This document shows positions 28,504-35,697 of a stretch of 45,425 bases of DNA, one piece after another. The stretch's first letter is position 1. Each line of letters starts with the position of its first letter. Origin of the DNA: Mycobacterium sp. (GTDB lineage Bacteria; Actinomycetota; Actinomycetes; Mycobacteriales; Mycobacteriaceae); the NCBI RefSeq assembly GCF_019247615.1, contig NZ_JAFBAT010000174.1, positions 1 to 45,425 of the forward strand. Direction: 5' to 3'. A program made the translations under genes and the position numbers. The notes beneath the pieces were generated by a model that was given only the letters and a program-made list of their open reading frames with translations, was not told the DNA's origin and searched no databases.

Positions 28504-30000
28504 TCACAGCAATAGTCGGGTCCGCCGACCGATCGGTACCCGCAACACCACATCGGTGCCGCGGGCGGAAGCTTGCCGCATGCCCAACGTGCCATCCAGT
28601 TCCGCCGATACCAATGTCCGCACGATCTGCAGTCCCAGGCTGTCGGACTTCTCCAGACTGAATCCTTCGGGCAGTCCGCGGCCGTCGTCGTGCACGACGA
28701 CGTCGAGCCAGCGGGCGGAGCGCTCCGCGCGGATGGTCACGGACCCTTCTTGGGCCGCCGGATCGAATGCGTGCTCGATCGCGTTCTGCACGAGTTCCGT
28801 GATCACCATGATCAGGGCCGTCGCGCGGTCGGAATCCAAAACGCCCAGGTCGCCGACGCGGTTGATCCGGATCGGCCTGTCCACCGATGCCACGTCGTTC
28901 ATGATCGGCAGGATCCGGTCGATGACCTCGTCGAGGTTCACCTGCTCGTCCACCGACATCGACAGCGCGTCATGCACCAGCGCGATCGACGACACCCGCC
29001 GCACCGACTCGATCAGCGCCTCCCGGCCCTCGGCGTTCGCGGTCCGGCGGGCCTGCAGGCGCAGCAGGGCGGCGACGGTCTGCAGGTTGTTCTTCACCCG
29101 GTGATGGATCTCCCGGATGGTGGCGTCCTTGGATATCAAGGCCCGGTCGCGGCGCTTTACCTCGGTGATGTCGCGGATCAGCACGGCGGCACCGGCGCTG
29201 GCGCCGTGAACCACCAACGGCAGCGTGCGCAGCAGCACCGTGGCGCCGCCGGCGTCGACCTCCATCCGCATGCTCCTCCCGCCGGCCAATAGGTCGAGCA
29301 CGTGCTCGGCCAGCTCTTGCGCCTCGAACGGATCCGAGATCAGCGGACGCGTCACCTTGACCAGATTGCGACCCTCCAGCTCGGAGGTCAGACCCATCCG
29401 GTGGTACGCCGACAGCGCGTTGGGGCTGGCATAGGCGACGACGCCGTCGACGTCGAGGCGGATGAAGCCGTCGCCCGCGCGCGGGGTCGAGCGTGACATG
29501 ACGACGTCGCCGACGTCGGGGAAGGTACCCTCCGCGAGCATCTGCACGAGGTCCTCGGCGCACTCCCGGTAGGCGTTCTCCAGTTGACCAGACGCGCGGT
29601 CGGCCGCTTCGGCGGTTCGGTGCCGGGTGATAACCGCGACCACGTTTCCGCCGTAGCGCACCGGGGAGGCCGCGACGCGCTGGCCGGCAAGTTGCCACGA
29701 ATGTTGTTGAGCCGCATCACTGTCGCGCGTAGCGGCGCCGGAATCGAACGTCTCGTCGACGAGCGGAAGCCGTTCGACGACACTGCCGACGGCGTCGGTC
29801 TGCAGAACCGTCGGCGCGGTGTTCGGACGGCACTGCGCCACACAAACCAGCACGCCGTCGTCGCGGCGGACCCACATCAAGTAGTCGGCGAACGACAGGT
29901 CGGCCAGCAGCTGCCATTCTCCGACGACCGCGTGCAGGTGGTCCACCGCGTTGCCCGGCAGCATGGTGTGCTCGGCAAGCAGGTCACCGAGAGTGGACAT
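28504..30000 (-). CDS. pdtaS: PdtaS, cytosolic sensor histidine kinase (HWE/HisKA_2 type)
   Basis: 498 residues: a GAF domain (about 1-150), a PAS domain (about 175-285), a HisKA_2 dimerisation segment with REIHHRVKNNLQT (phospho-acceptor H300) and an HATPase domain with DDGRGLPEGF. No membrane segment. It phosphorylates PdtaR, an RNA-binding ANTAR antiterminator encoded elsewhere (not in this window). C53 and C57 form the CxxxC pair in the GAF domain that is implicated in metal and NO sensing in M. tuberculosis. It is preceded by the biotinyl-domain gene on the same strand. Confidence 0.95.
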   Translation of the reverse strand: MSTLGDLLAEHTMLPGNAVDHLHAVVGEWQLLADLSFADYLMWVRRDDGVLVCVAQCRPNTAPTVLQTDAVGSVVERLPLVDETFDSGAATRDSDAAQQHSWQLAGQRVAASPVRYGGNVVAVITRHRTAEAADRASGQLENAYRECAEDLVQMLAEGTFPDVGDVVMSRSTPRAGDGFIRLDVDGVVAYASPNALSAYHRMGLTSELEGRNLVKVTRPLISDPFEAQELAEHVLDLLAGGRSMRMEVDAGGATVLLRTLPLVVHGASAGAAVLIRDITEVKRRDRALISKDATIREIHHRVKNNLQTVAALLRLQARRTANAEGREALIESVRRVSSIALVHDALSMSVDEQVNLDEVIDRILPIMNDVASVDRPIRINRVGDLGVLDSDRATALIMVITELVQNAIEHAFDPAAQEGSVTIRAERSARWLDVVVHDDGRGLPEGFSLEKSDSLGLQIVRTLVSAELDGTLGMRQASARGTDVVLRVPIGRRTRLLL

Positions 30001-30032
30001 CGGCTCCCCGATCTAGCGAAGCCCAGCCGGGG

Positions 30033-30248
30033 CTAACTGATGACTGCGATGAGGTCGCCCGCCTGAATGACGTCGCCCACCGACACACTCACCTTGCTGA
30101 CAGTGCCGCCCACTTCGGCCAGCACGGGGATCTCCATCTTCATCGATTCCAGCAGCACCACGACGTCCCCCTTGCCGATCCGGTCACCCTCATTGACAAC
30201 GACTTCGAGCACGCTGGCCACGATCTCGGCCCGGACATCCTCGGCCAT
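30033..30248 (-). CDS. Small biotinyl/lipoyl-attachment domain protein (TB7.3-like)
   Basis: 71 residues from ATG 30248, beginning MAEDVRAEIVASV and carrying the biotinylation motif LLESMKMEIPV, with the target Lys in MKM. It is a free-standing biotin carboxyl-carrier-like domain, known in M. tuberculosis as a biotinylated protein (TB7.3). The acyl-CoA carboxylase it might serve is not nearby. An ATG at 30272 would add 8 residues; the shorter start matches the known protein. It probably forms an operon with pdtaS, 32 nt downstream. Confidence 0.93.
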   Translation of the reverse strand: MAEDVRAEIVASVLEVVVNEGDRIGKGDVVVLLESMKMEIPVLAEVGGTVSKVSVSVGDVIQAGDLIAVIS

Positions 30249-30431
30249 CTTCACCCCACTCGTGTCGGCCATCTACGCATGCTGGGCGCTGTTCTCCATC
30301 AAGCTTTCACCCGGATCATGTATATCGAACCACAGGACCGGCCGGGATCGCGGCACGCGGGCCGTGAGACAATGTGAGACAAGCTAACGGGTGCGCGCCG
30401 CCCGGTCGATGCAATCAACGGAGGTTCGACG

Positions 30432-30506
30432 ATGGCCAAAAGGGGCCGCAAAAAGCGGGACCGCAAGTACAGCAAGGCCAACCACGGCAAGCGTCCCAAT
30501 TCCTGA
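30432..30506 (+). CDS. Ribosomal protein bL37 (24 residues)
   Basis: A 24-codon gene, ATG 30432 to TGA 30504-30506, preceded by CGGAGG at good spacing. The product starts MAKRGRKKRDRKYSKANHGK and ends RPNS: 11 of 24 residues are Lys or Arg. It is nearly identical to bL37, the small protein found in the 50S subunit in cryo-EM structures of the M. smegmatis ribosome. It lies between convergent and divergent neighbours and has its own upstream region. It is too short for most gene finders and is often missed. Assignment rests on the remembered sequence of bL37. Confidence 0.86.
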   Translation: MAKRGRKKRDRKYSKANHGKRPNS

Positions 30507-30526
30507 GCGGAATTGCTGCCCGGTTT

Positions 30527-30832
30527 CTACTGCGCACCGCGGATGATGGTGGTCCGCTGAATTTCCAGCCGGAGGCGCTCCCGTAAGCCTTGGGGAGCTT
30601 TTTCGCCGCCGCACTTCGTAGCTATCAGCGTCTTGATGCGCTCCTCGATCCCGTAATGCTGGAAGCATCCGGGGCATGCCTCGAAGTGCTGGCGCAGCTT
30701 CTCGCGCTTTTCGGCGGTGCACTCGCCATCGAGCAGCGTCCACACCTCGGCGATCACCTCGGCGCAGCCAAGGCCGCCGTGGGAATGACTGTCGTCGGCG
30801 GCGGGGTCGACCGGGCGGGAAGACTCGCTCAT
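30527..30832 (-). CDS. rshA: RshA, zinc-type anti-sigma factor of SigH
   Basis: 101 residues, the length of the M. tuberculosis protein. The ZAS signature HFEACPGC provides H49, C53 and C56; C23, C38 and C74 add further thiols. RshA binds SigH under reducing conditions and releases it when the cysteines are oxidised or the protein is phosphorylated. ATG 30832 overlaps the sigH stop (ATGA), so synthesis is translationally coupled to sigH. The frame continues upstream inside sigH, but that part is a shadow. Confidence 0.95.
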   Translation of the reverse strand: MSESSRPVDPAADDSHSHGGLGCAEVIAEVWTLLDGECTAEKREKLRQHFEACPGCFQHYGIEERIKTLIATKCGGEKAPQGLRERLRLEIQRTTIIRGAQ

Positions 30833-31488
30833 GACGACACCTCCTCGTGCGCATGCTGACCGCGGTTGAAGCCTCGTTCCTTGGCCACGTCGGCCAACAG
30901 GCCACGCAGCTGACGTCGGCCACGGTGCAGCCGCGACATCACGGTTCCAATCGGCGTACCCATGATCTCGGCGATTTCCTTGTAAGGGAAACCTTCGACG
31001 TCGGCGTAGTACACCGCCATCCGGAACTCTTCCGGTAAGGCCTGCAGCGCTTCTTTGATCTCGCTGTCCGGCAGCCCCTCGAGGGCTTCGACCTCCGCCG
31101 AGCGCAGGCCGGTCGAGGAGTGCTCGGCGTTCGAAGCCAACTGCCAGTCGGTGATCTCCTCGGTCGGATACTCCGCCGGTTGGCGCTGTCTCTTGCGGTA
31201 GCTGTTGATATAGGTGTTGGTCAAAATCCGGTAGAGCCACGCTTTGAGGTTGGTGCCGGCCCGGAACGAGCGAAAACCGGCGTAGGCCTTGACCATCGTC
31301 TCTTGCAGCAGGTCCTCCGCGTCGGCGGGATTGCGCGTCATGCGCAGCGCACCGCCGTACAACTGGTCGATCAGCGGAATCGCGTCGCGCTCGAAACGCG
31401 CGGTGAGCTCCTGGTCGGTCTCCTCGGACCGCGCGGGCGCCAACGCCTCCGACGCCTCCGAACCCGTAGCGCCGTCGATATCGGCCAT
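30829..31488 (-). CDS. sigH: SigH, ECF sigma factor of thiol and heat stress
   Basis: 219 residues from ATG 31488 (MADIDGATG), the start used for M. tuberculosis SigH. Sigma region 2 spans about 37-104 ([19 protein letters not shown] and the -10-binding [18 protein letters not shown]); region 4 is about 150-207 with the [25 protein letters not shown] helix-turn-helix. It directs RNA polymerase to GGAA/GTT promoters of thioredoxin, chaperone and sigma genes. RshA follows by ATGA overlap. A GTG at 31575, in frame 29 codons upstream, has the better ribosome-binding site and may start a second, longer isoform (annotated separately). Confidence 0.95.
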   Translation of the reverse strand: MADIDGATGSEASEALAPARSEETDQELTARFERDAIPLIDQLYGGALRMTRNPADAEDLLQETMVKAYAGFRSFRAGTNLKAWLYRILTNTYINSYRKRQRQPAEYPTEEITDWQLASNAEHSSTGLRSAEVEALEGLPDSEIKEALQALPEEFRMAVYYADVEGFPYKEIAEIMGTPIGTVMSRLHRGRRQLRGLLADVAKERGFNRGQHAHEEVSS

Positions 31489-31575
31489 ATCGGTTAACAC
31501 GATCCCTTCTGCTGCGGCATCGCTGGCCAGCGCCGAACGCGCGGCACCATCCAAGAGGCACGTGGCCGTTGGCAC
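31489..31575 (-). other. Candidate N-terminal extension of SigH (long isoform start)
   Basis: GTG 31575-31573 is in frame with SigH and stands 8-9 nt after GGGAGGAG, while ATG 31488 has only AAGGGAT at 15 nt. Translation from 31575 adds 29 residues, giving 248. Long unstable isoforms of the orthologous sigma (SigR' in Streptomyces, SigH' in M. smegmatis) are described and are made from a SigH/SigR-dependent promoter. Confidence 0.55.
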
Positions 31576-31654
31576 CAGACTGCTCCTCCCAATCTAGAGG
31601 CTGCCCCCGACAGTGTCTGCCGGGGTGTGCCCCGCTGCATCAGAAATCGAATTG

Positions 31655-31684
31655 ATTAACAGTGTTAGCCACCGCGCTATTTCC
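31655..31684 (-). promoter_or_regulatory. Candidate SigH-dependent autoregulatory promoter
   Basis: On the minus strand GGAAAT (31684-31679) and GTTAAT (31660-31655) are separated by 18 nt, close to the SigH GGAA/GTT consensus. A transcript would begin around 31648, ahead of the GTG at 31575. Positive autoregulation of sigH is established in M. tuberculosis; this exact site is inferred. Confidence 0.55.
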
Positions 31685-31728
31685 GGGGCAGGGATGGCAT
31701 CGATCGGGCGGACGTTAGTGTGACGTCC

Positions 31729-32589
31729 ATGTCCCATGCCACGTCCTTGCAAGGCAAGACCATGTTCATCTCCGGCGCCAGCCGCGGTATCGGACTTGCG
31801 ATCGCCAAGCGCGCCGCACAAGACGGGGCCAACATCGCGCTCGTCGCCAAGACGGCCGAACCGCACCCGAAGCTGCCGGGGACCGTGTTCACGGCGGCGA
31901 AGGAGCTCGAGGATGCGGGTGGGCAGGCCCTGCCGATCGTCGGGGATGTCCGCGACCCCGATTCGGTCGAGTCGGCGGTGGCGAAGACTGTCGAGCAGTT
32001 CGGCGGCATCGATATCTGCGTCAACAACGCCTCGGCGATCAACCTCGGATCCATCACCGAGGTGCCGATGAAGCGGTTCGACCTGATGAACGGCATCCAG
32101 GTGCGCGGGACCTATGCGGTCTCGCAGGCGTGCATTCCCCACATGAAGGGCCGGGAGAACCCGCATATCCTGACGCTCTCGCCGCCGGTGCTGCTCGAGA
32201 AGAAGTGGTTGAAGCCGACGGCCTACATGATGGCCAAGTTCGGCATGACGCTATGCGCGCTGGGCATAGCCGAGGAGATGCGCGCCGAGGGCATCGCGTC
32301 GAACACGTTGTGGCCCCGCACGCTTGTGGCCACCGCCGCGGTGCAAAACCTGCTTGGCGGTGAAGAGGCGATGGGACGGGCCCGCAAGCCCGAGGTATAC
32401 GCCGACGCCGCCTATGTCATCTTCAACAAGCCCGCCCGCGAGTACACCGGAAACACGTTGCTGTGTGAGGACGTGCTGGTGGAGTCCGGCGTCACCGACC
32501 TGTCGGTATACGACTGCAGGCCGGGTTCGCAGCTGGGCGTGGACTTCTGGGTGGACGGCGTCAACCCGCCGGGATACACCGGGCCCTGA
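31729..32589 (+). CDS. Short-chain dehydrogenase/reductase, HSDL2-like (Rv3224-like)
   Basis: 286 residues from ATG 31729; a GTG 3 codons earlier is possible. Classical SDR: SGASRGIG cofactor loop near residue 16, NNAS around 104, catalytic Ser in LTLSPP and YMMAK with Tyr and Lys. The insertion KTAEPHPKLPGT after beta-strand 2 is typical of HSDL2-like members, which in eukaryotes carry a sterol-carrier domain that is absent here. Substrate unknown; an NADP-linked hydroxyl or enoyl-acyl lipid substrate is plausible. It diverges from sigH and is followed 11 nt later by the deacylase gene. Confidence 0.9.
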   Translation: MSHATSLQGKTMFISGASRGIGLAIAKRAAQDGANIALVAKTAEPHPKLPGTVFTAAKELEDAGGQALPIVGDVRDPDSVESAVAKTVEQFGGIDICVNNASAINLGSITEVPMKRFDLMNGIQVRGTYAVSQACIPHMKGRENPHILTLSPPVLLEKKWLKPTAYMMAKFGMTLCALGIAEEMRAEGIASNTLWPRTLVATAAVQNLLGGEEAMGRARKPEVYADAAYVIFNKPAREYTGNTLLCEDVLVESGVTDLSVYDCRPGSQLGVDFWVDGVNPPGYTGP

Positions 32590-32600
32590 AGGACCCTAGC

Positions 32601-33095
32601 GTGGCCCGCGCCGCCACCCCGGCGATCGCCGCGCTGGTCAAAGCCGGTGTGCCACACCAGATCGTGAAGTACGGGCACGATGCCGGGGAACGTTCGTTCG
32701 GCGCGGAAGCCGTTGCCGCGCTAGCCAAGTCGGGCGGCATAGCGCCGGGGCAGATTTTCAAGACGCTGGTGATCGCGGTACCCGACGGATTGGCAGTTGC
32801 CATGGTGCCCGCGTTGGCCAGGCTCTCGCTCAAGGCGGCCGCGACGGCGCTCGGGGTGGCCAACGCCGAGATGGCCAAACCGGACGCCGCCGAGCGGGTG
32901 ACCGGTTATGTGGTCGGCGCAGTTTCGCCGTTCGGGCAGCGCAAGGCGCTGCCGACGGTGGTCGACGTCGGCGCACTGGCCTGGGAGCGCGTGTATTGCA
33001 GCGCCGGCCGGCGGGGCTGGGACGTCGCGGTCTCACCGCGGGACCTGATCCGGCTGACGGGCGCGATCACTTGGGAATTGACCGCGCGAGCCTAA
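32601..33095 (+). CDS. YbaK/EbsC-type aminoacyl-tRNA deacylase, intact
   Basis: 164 residues from GTG 32601. The YbaK fold has AGVPHQIVKYGHD, GQIFKTLVI with the catalytic-site Lys, and the GAVSPFGQRKALPTVVD loop typical of Cys-tRNA(Pro) deacylases, which clear mischarged tRNA. In M. tuberculosis the corresponding locus is annotated as two fragments (Rv3224A/Rv3224B), whereas here the frame is unbroken. Probably co-transcribed with the SDR. The stop codon forms the first bases of an inverted repeat. Confidence 0.9.
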   Translation: MARAATPAIAALVKAGVPHQIVKYGHDAGERSFGAEAVAALAKSGGIAPGQIFKTLVIAVPDGLAVAMVPALARLSLKAAATALGVANAEMAKPDAAERVTGYVVGAVSPFGQRKALPTVVDVGALAWERVYCSAGRRGWDVAVSPRDLIRLTGAITWELTARA

Positions 33096-33136
33096 CGCCA
33101 CGGCGCAAAACAGCGCCAGATTTCGCCGTGGCGTTA
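33093..33136. terminator. Inverted repeat after the YbaK gene, likely bidirectional terminator
   Basis: TAACGCCACGGCG (33093-33105) and CGCCGTGGCGTTA (33124-33136) are perfect 13-bp arms with an 18-nt loop containing GCGC. The left arm starts with the YbaK stop codon. The site lies between two convergent genes, where a terminator for both is needed. There is no long U-tract. Confidence 0.7.
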
Positions 33137-33162
33137 CGCGCTCGAACGGACTCGCACCGAGC

Positions 33163-33984
33163 TCAGGGGCGCTCTCCCGGTTCATCCAAAAATCCCTGGA
33201 TGACGGGCGCGAGCTCCGTCGCGTTGTGCACCACGTCGATATGGCCGCCGGAATGCAGGTACAGCAACGCGTGCGGCAGCAACTTGTGCAGGATGTGCGC
33301 GTTGGCCACCGGAATGATCGGGTCGTCGGTGCCGGCCACGATCAGCGTCTCCTGCCGCACCGCACGCAACGCGAACAGGCTCGTCCACACCGAACCCGCC
33401 AACAGCTGGTGCAAATATCCGATCTTCGATCCCGCATGCAATTGCCGAACGAATAGTTGGGCGACGTCTTGACCGTGAGCGCGGACGGTCCCACCGTACA
33501 GCTCACCCGCGATGGAGGCGGCATAGGCGGGATCCGAAAACCGGCGCGGCGTGGCCATTTTCAACAGCACCCTTGGGTGCGCGGGCACCATCAGGAGGCC
33601 GGTGCCCGTCGCCACCAACACCAGGCGCCGGCACCTGCGGGGATTCTGGAAGGCAAACTGTTGCGCCAGGGCACCGCCCCAGGACAACCCGAAGACATCG
33701 ACGACGCCGATTCCCAGCTTGGACAGGACCCGCCCGAGTACCCACGCGAGGTAGGGAAACCCGTAGGGCAGAGGCGATGTCGGTGACCCGCCGGTTCCGG
33801 GAACGTCGAACCTGACCACCGTGCTCTGCAACTGCTCGACCAGCGGATCGAGTACCTCGAGGCTGGCACCAATGCCGTTGCACAGCACCAGCGGCACGCC
33901 GGATCCATGGCGCACGTTGACCCTGATTCGCTGTCCGCCCGCGGTGACGTAACACTCCTCGCCGACCGAGCTCACCGCCGGCAT
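33163..33984 (-). CDS. phaZ: PhaZ-like intracellular medium-chain PHA depolymerase (alpha/beta hydrolase)
   Basis: 273 residues from ATG 33984 (GGAG at about 9 nt). The alpha/beta-hydrolase landmarks are LVLCNGIGAS (oxyanion), FDVPGTGGS, nucleophile FGLSWGG (S101), the Asp in AGTDDPIIP and the His in SGGHIDVV. The run of motifs matches Pseudomonas PhaZ (ALAQQFAFQNP, ATGTGLLMVPAHP, SPRR-like TPRRF), so an MCL-PHA depolymerase is more likely than a generic lipase. It lies 25 nt behind phaC and would degrade the polymer that PhaC makes. The frame is open far upstream within phaC, which is only a shadow. Confidence 0.8.
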   Translation of the reverse strand: MPAVSSVGEECYVTAGGQRIRVNVRHGSGVPLVLCNGIGASLEVLDPLVEQLQSTVVRFDVPGTGGSPTSPLPYGFPYLAWVLGRVLSKLGIGVVDVFGLSWGGALAQQFAFQNPRRCRRLVLVATGTGLLMVPAHPRVLLKMATPRRFSDPAYAASIAGELYGGTVRAHGQDVAQLFVRQLHAGSKIGYLHQLLAGSVWTSLFALRAVRQETLIVAGTDDPIIPVANAHILHKLLPHALLYLHSGGHIDVVHNATELAPVIQGFLDEPGERP

Positions 33985-34009
33985 CGGGGACTCCGCTGCG
34001 CACACGCCG

Positions 34010-35695
34010 TCACTTCTCCATGACGTAGGTGCCGGGAGCCGGGCAGAGTGGCGGGAAACCTTCTCCCCCAAGCACTTTCGGTGAATCGACTTTCGGACCG
34101 CTGCGCTCGGCGAGCCAGGCGACGTAGTCGGGCCACCATGAGTCACTGTGCTTCTCGGCGGATTCCAGCCACTGTTGCGGATCTTCCGCGTCGACGGGGC
34201 CGGTCCGGTATGAAGCCTTCGGGTTGCCCGGCGGGTTGACCAGCGCCGCGATGTGACCGCTGGTGGACAGAACGTAGCGATTGTCCTTGCTGCCCAGCAG
34301 CCGCGCGCTGCGATAGGTGGCCTGCCACGGGCAGATGTGGTCGGCGATGCCGCCGACCACGTAGGCGTCGGCGGTGACCTTCCCAAGGTCGACCGGGCTG
34401 CCCAGCATGGTGAGCGCGCCGGGGGTGACAAGGGCATTGCGCTGCGCCATCAGGATCATGTCGCGGTGCAGAGCCGCGGTCATCCGGGTGGTGTCGGCAT
34501 TCCAGAACAGCACGTCGAACGCCGCCGGCTTGCGACCCTGCACGTAATTGTTCACCCAGTAACGCCAGACCAGGTCTGTGGGCCGCAGCCATGCGAACAT
34601 CTCCGCCATGTCGCGCCCGTCGAGGTAGCCCTTCCGGCGCGAAACCTGGATGGCGGCTTGGGCCGCGCGGTCACTCATCATGGCGGCCGCGAAACCGGCC
34701 CGCGTCTCGTCCAGCACGGTGACCGACAGGTTGAGGCTGGCCACCCGGTCGCCCTCGCCGATGTCGGCGAGGTGAGCCGCCGTCATCGCGGCCAGGATGC
34801 CGCCGGAGCAGGTGGCCAACAGGTGAGTGCTATCAGTCCCGGAGATCTTCTGCACCGCGTCCATGGCCTCGACTATCGCGGCACCGTACGCGTCGAATCC
34901 CCAATCCCGGTGTCGCTTTTGGGGGTTGCGCCAGGAGATGGCAAACACTTGCTGCCCCTGCTGGACGAAGTACTCGATGAGGCTGCGGCCGGGGGCAATG
35001 TCCATGATGTAGAACTTGTTGATCACCGGCGGCACCATGAGCAATGGAATCGCATTCACTTTCGGTGTCTGTGGGGCGTATTGGATCAGTTCGAACACCG
35101 AGGTCTGCAGCACGACCGCCCCCTTGGTGACGGCCAGGGTCTCGCCCACGACGAAGGCGTCGGGCTCGACCATCGCCGGCACCCGCGGCTTCGAAAGCAC
35201 GTCGCGCGCAAAGGCTTTGAGGCCACGGACCGCGCTCAGTCCGCCGGTGTCGATCATGGCCTTCCAGCCCAGGGGGCTGATCAGCGGGTTGTTGCTGGGC
35301 GCCAGCCCCTCGACCAGGTTGTCGACGACGAAGCGCATCCTCTGCTCGTCCCGCCAGTCCAGGTGGGCGTCGGCGAGCAGCCCTTCGGCGGTCTCGGAGC
35401 CCGCGAGGTAGGCCTGCATGATCCGGTGCAGCAGCGGATTCTCTTGCCAGGCAGGGTCGCTGAATCGCTTGTCGCCCCGGGCCGGGGCGCGCTGCGACTT
35501 ACCGGTCGCGATGCTGCCGAGTTCACGGGTCAACGCGCCGACCCTGTCGCCCACGGCACCGGGGTGCTGGGCGAGGTTGCCGGCGAAGCGGGCCCAGGTG
35601 GCGTCCGGCATCATTCGGCTGGCAAATGGCTTGGTGGCGCTGGTCAGGAGCAGGTCCAGCGGCGCGGCCAGCTCGTCGACTTTGGTGCTAGCCAT
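34010..35695 (-). CDS. phaC: PHA synthase PhaC, class II-like
   Basis: 561 residues from ATG 35695. PhaC domains: VPPVINKFYIMDIAPGRSL (about 222-239), the AISWRNPQKRHRDWG segment, the catalytic Cys in LLATCSGGI (C296), an Asp in GGIADHICPW and a His in STSGHIAALVNPPG. The ACSGG-like nucleophile loop, length and ends resemble class II (medium-chain, Pseudomonas) synthases more than class I. It polymerises (R)-3-hydroxyacyl-CoA into intracellular granules. The ATG is 2 nt after the ligase stop. No phasin, PhaA or PhaB is in the window; monomers could come from beta-oxidation. Confidence 0.88.
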   Translation of the reverse strand: MASTKVDELAAPLDLLLTSATKPFASRMMPDATWARFAGNLAQHPGAVGDRVGALTRELGSIATGKSQRAPARGDKRFSDPAWQENPLLHRIMQAYLAGSETAEGLLADAHLDWRDEQRMRFVVDNLVEGLAPSNNPLISPLGWKAMIDTGGLSAVRGLKAFARDVLSKPRVPAMVEPDAFVVGETLAVTKGAVVLQTSVFELIQYAPQTPKVNAIPLLMVPPVINKFYIMDIAPGRSLIEYFVQQGQQVFAISWRNPQKRHRDWGFDAYGAAIVEAMDAVQKISGTDSTHLLATCSGGILAAMTAAHLADIGEGDRVASLNLSVTVLDETRAGFAAAMMSDRAAQAAIQVSRRKGYLDGRDMAEMFAWLRPTDLVWRYWVNNYVQGRKPAAFDVLFWNADTTRMTAALHRDMILMAQRNALVTPGALTMLGSPVDLGKVTADAYVVGGIADHICPWQATYRSARLLGSKDNRYVLSTSGHIAALVNPPGNPKASYRTGPVDAEDPQQWLESAEKHSDSWWPDYVAWLAERSGPKVDSPKVLGGEGFPPLCPAPGTYVMEK

Positions 35696-35697
35696 GG

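Noticed and set aside
34011..34437. N-terminal extension of the PhaZ-like gene to 424 codons
   Set aside because: The extra part overlaps phaC in another frame and has no hydrolase homology; ATG 33984 has a ribosome-binding site.
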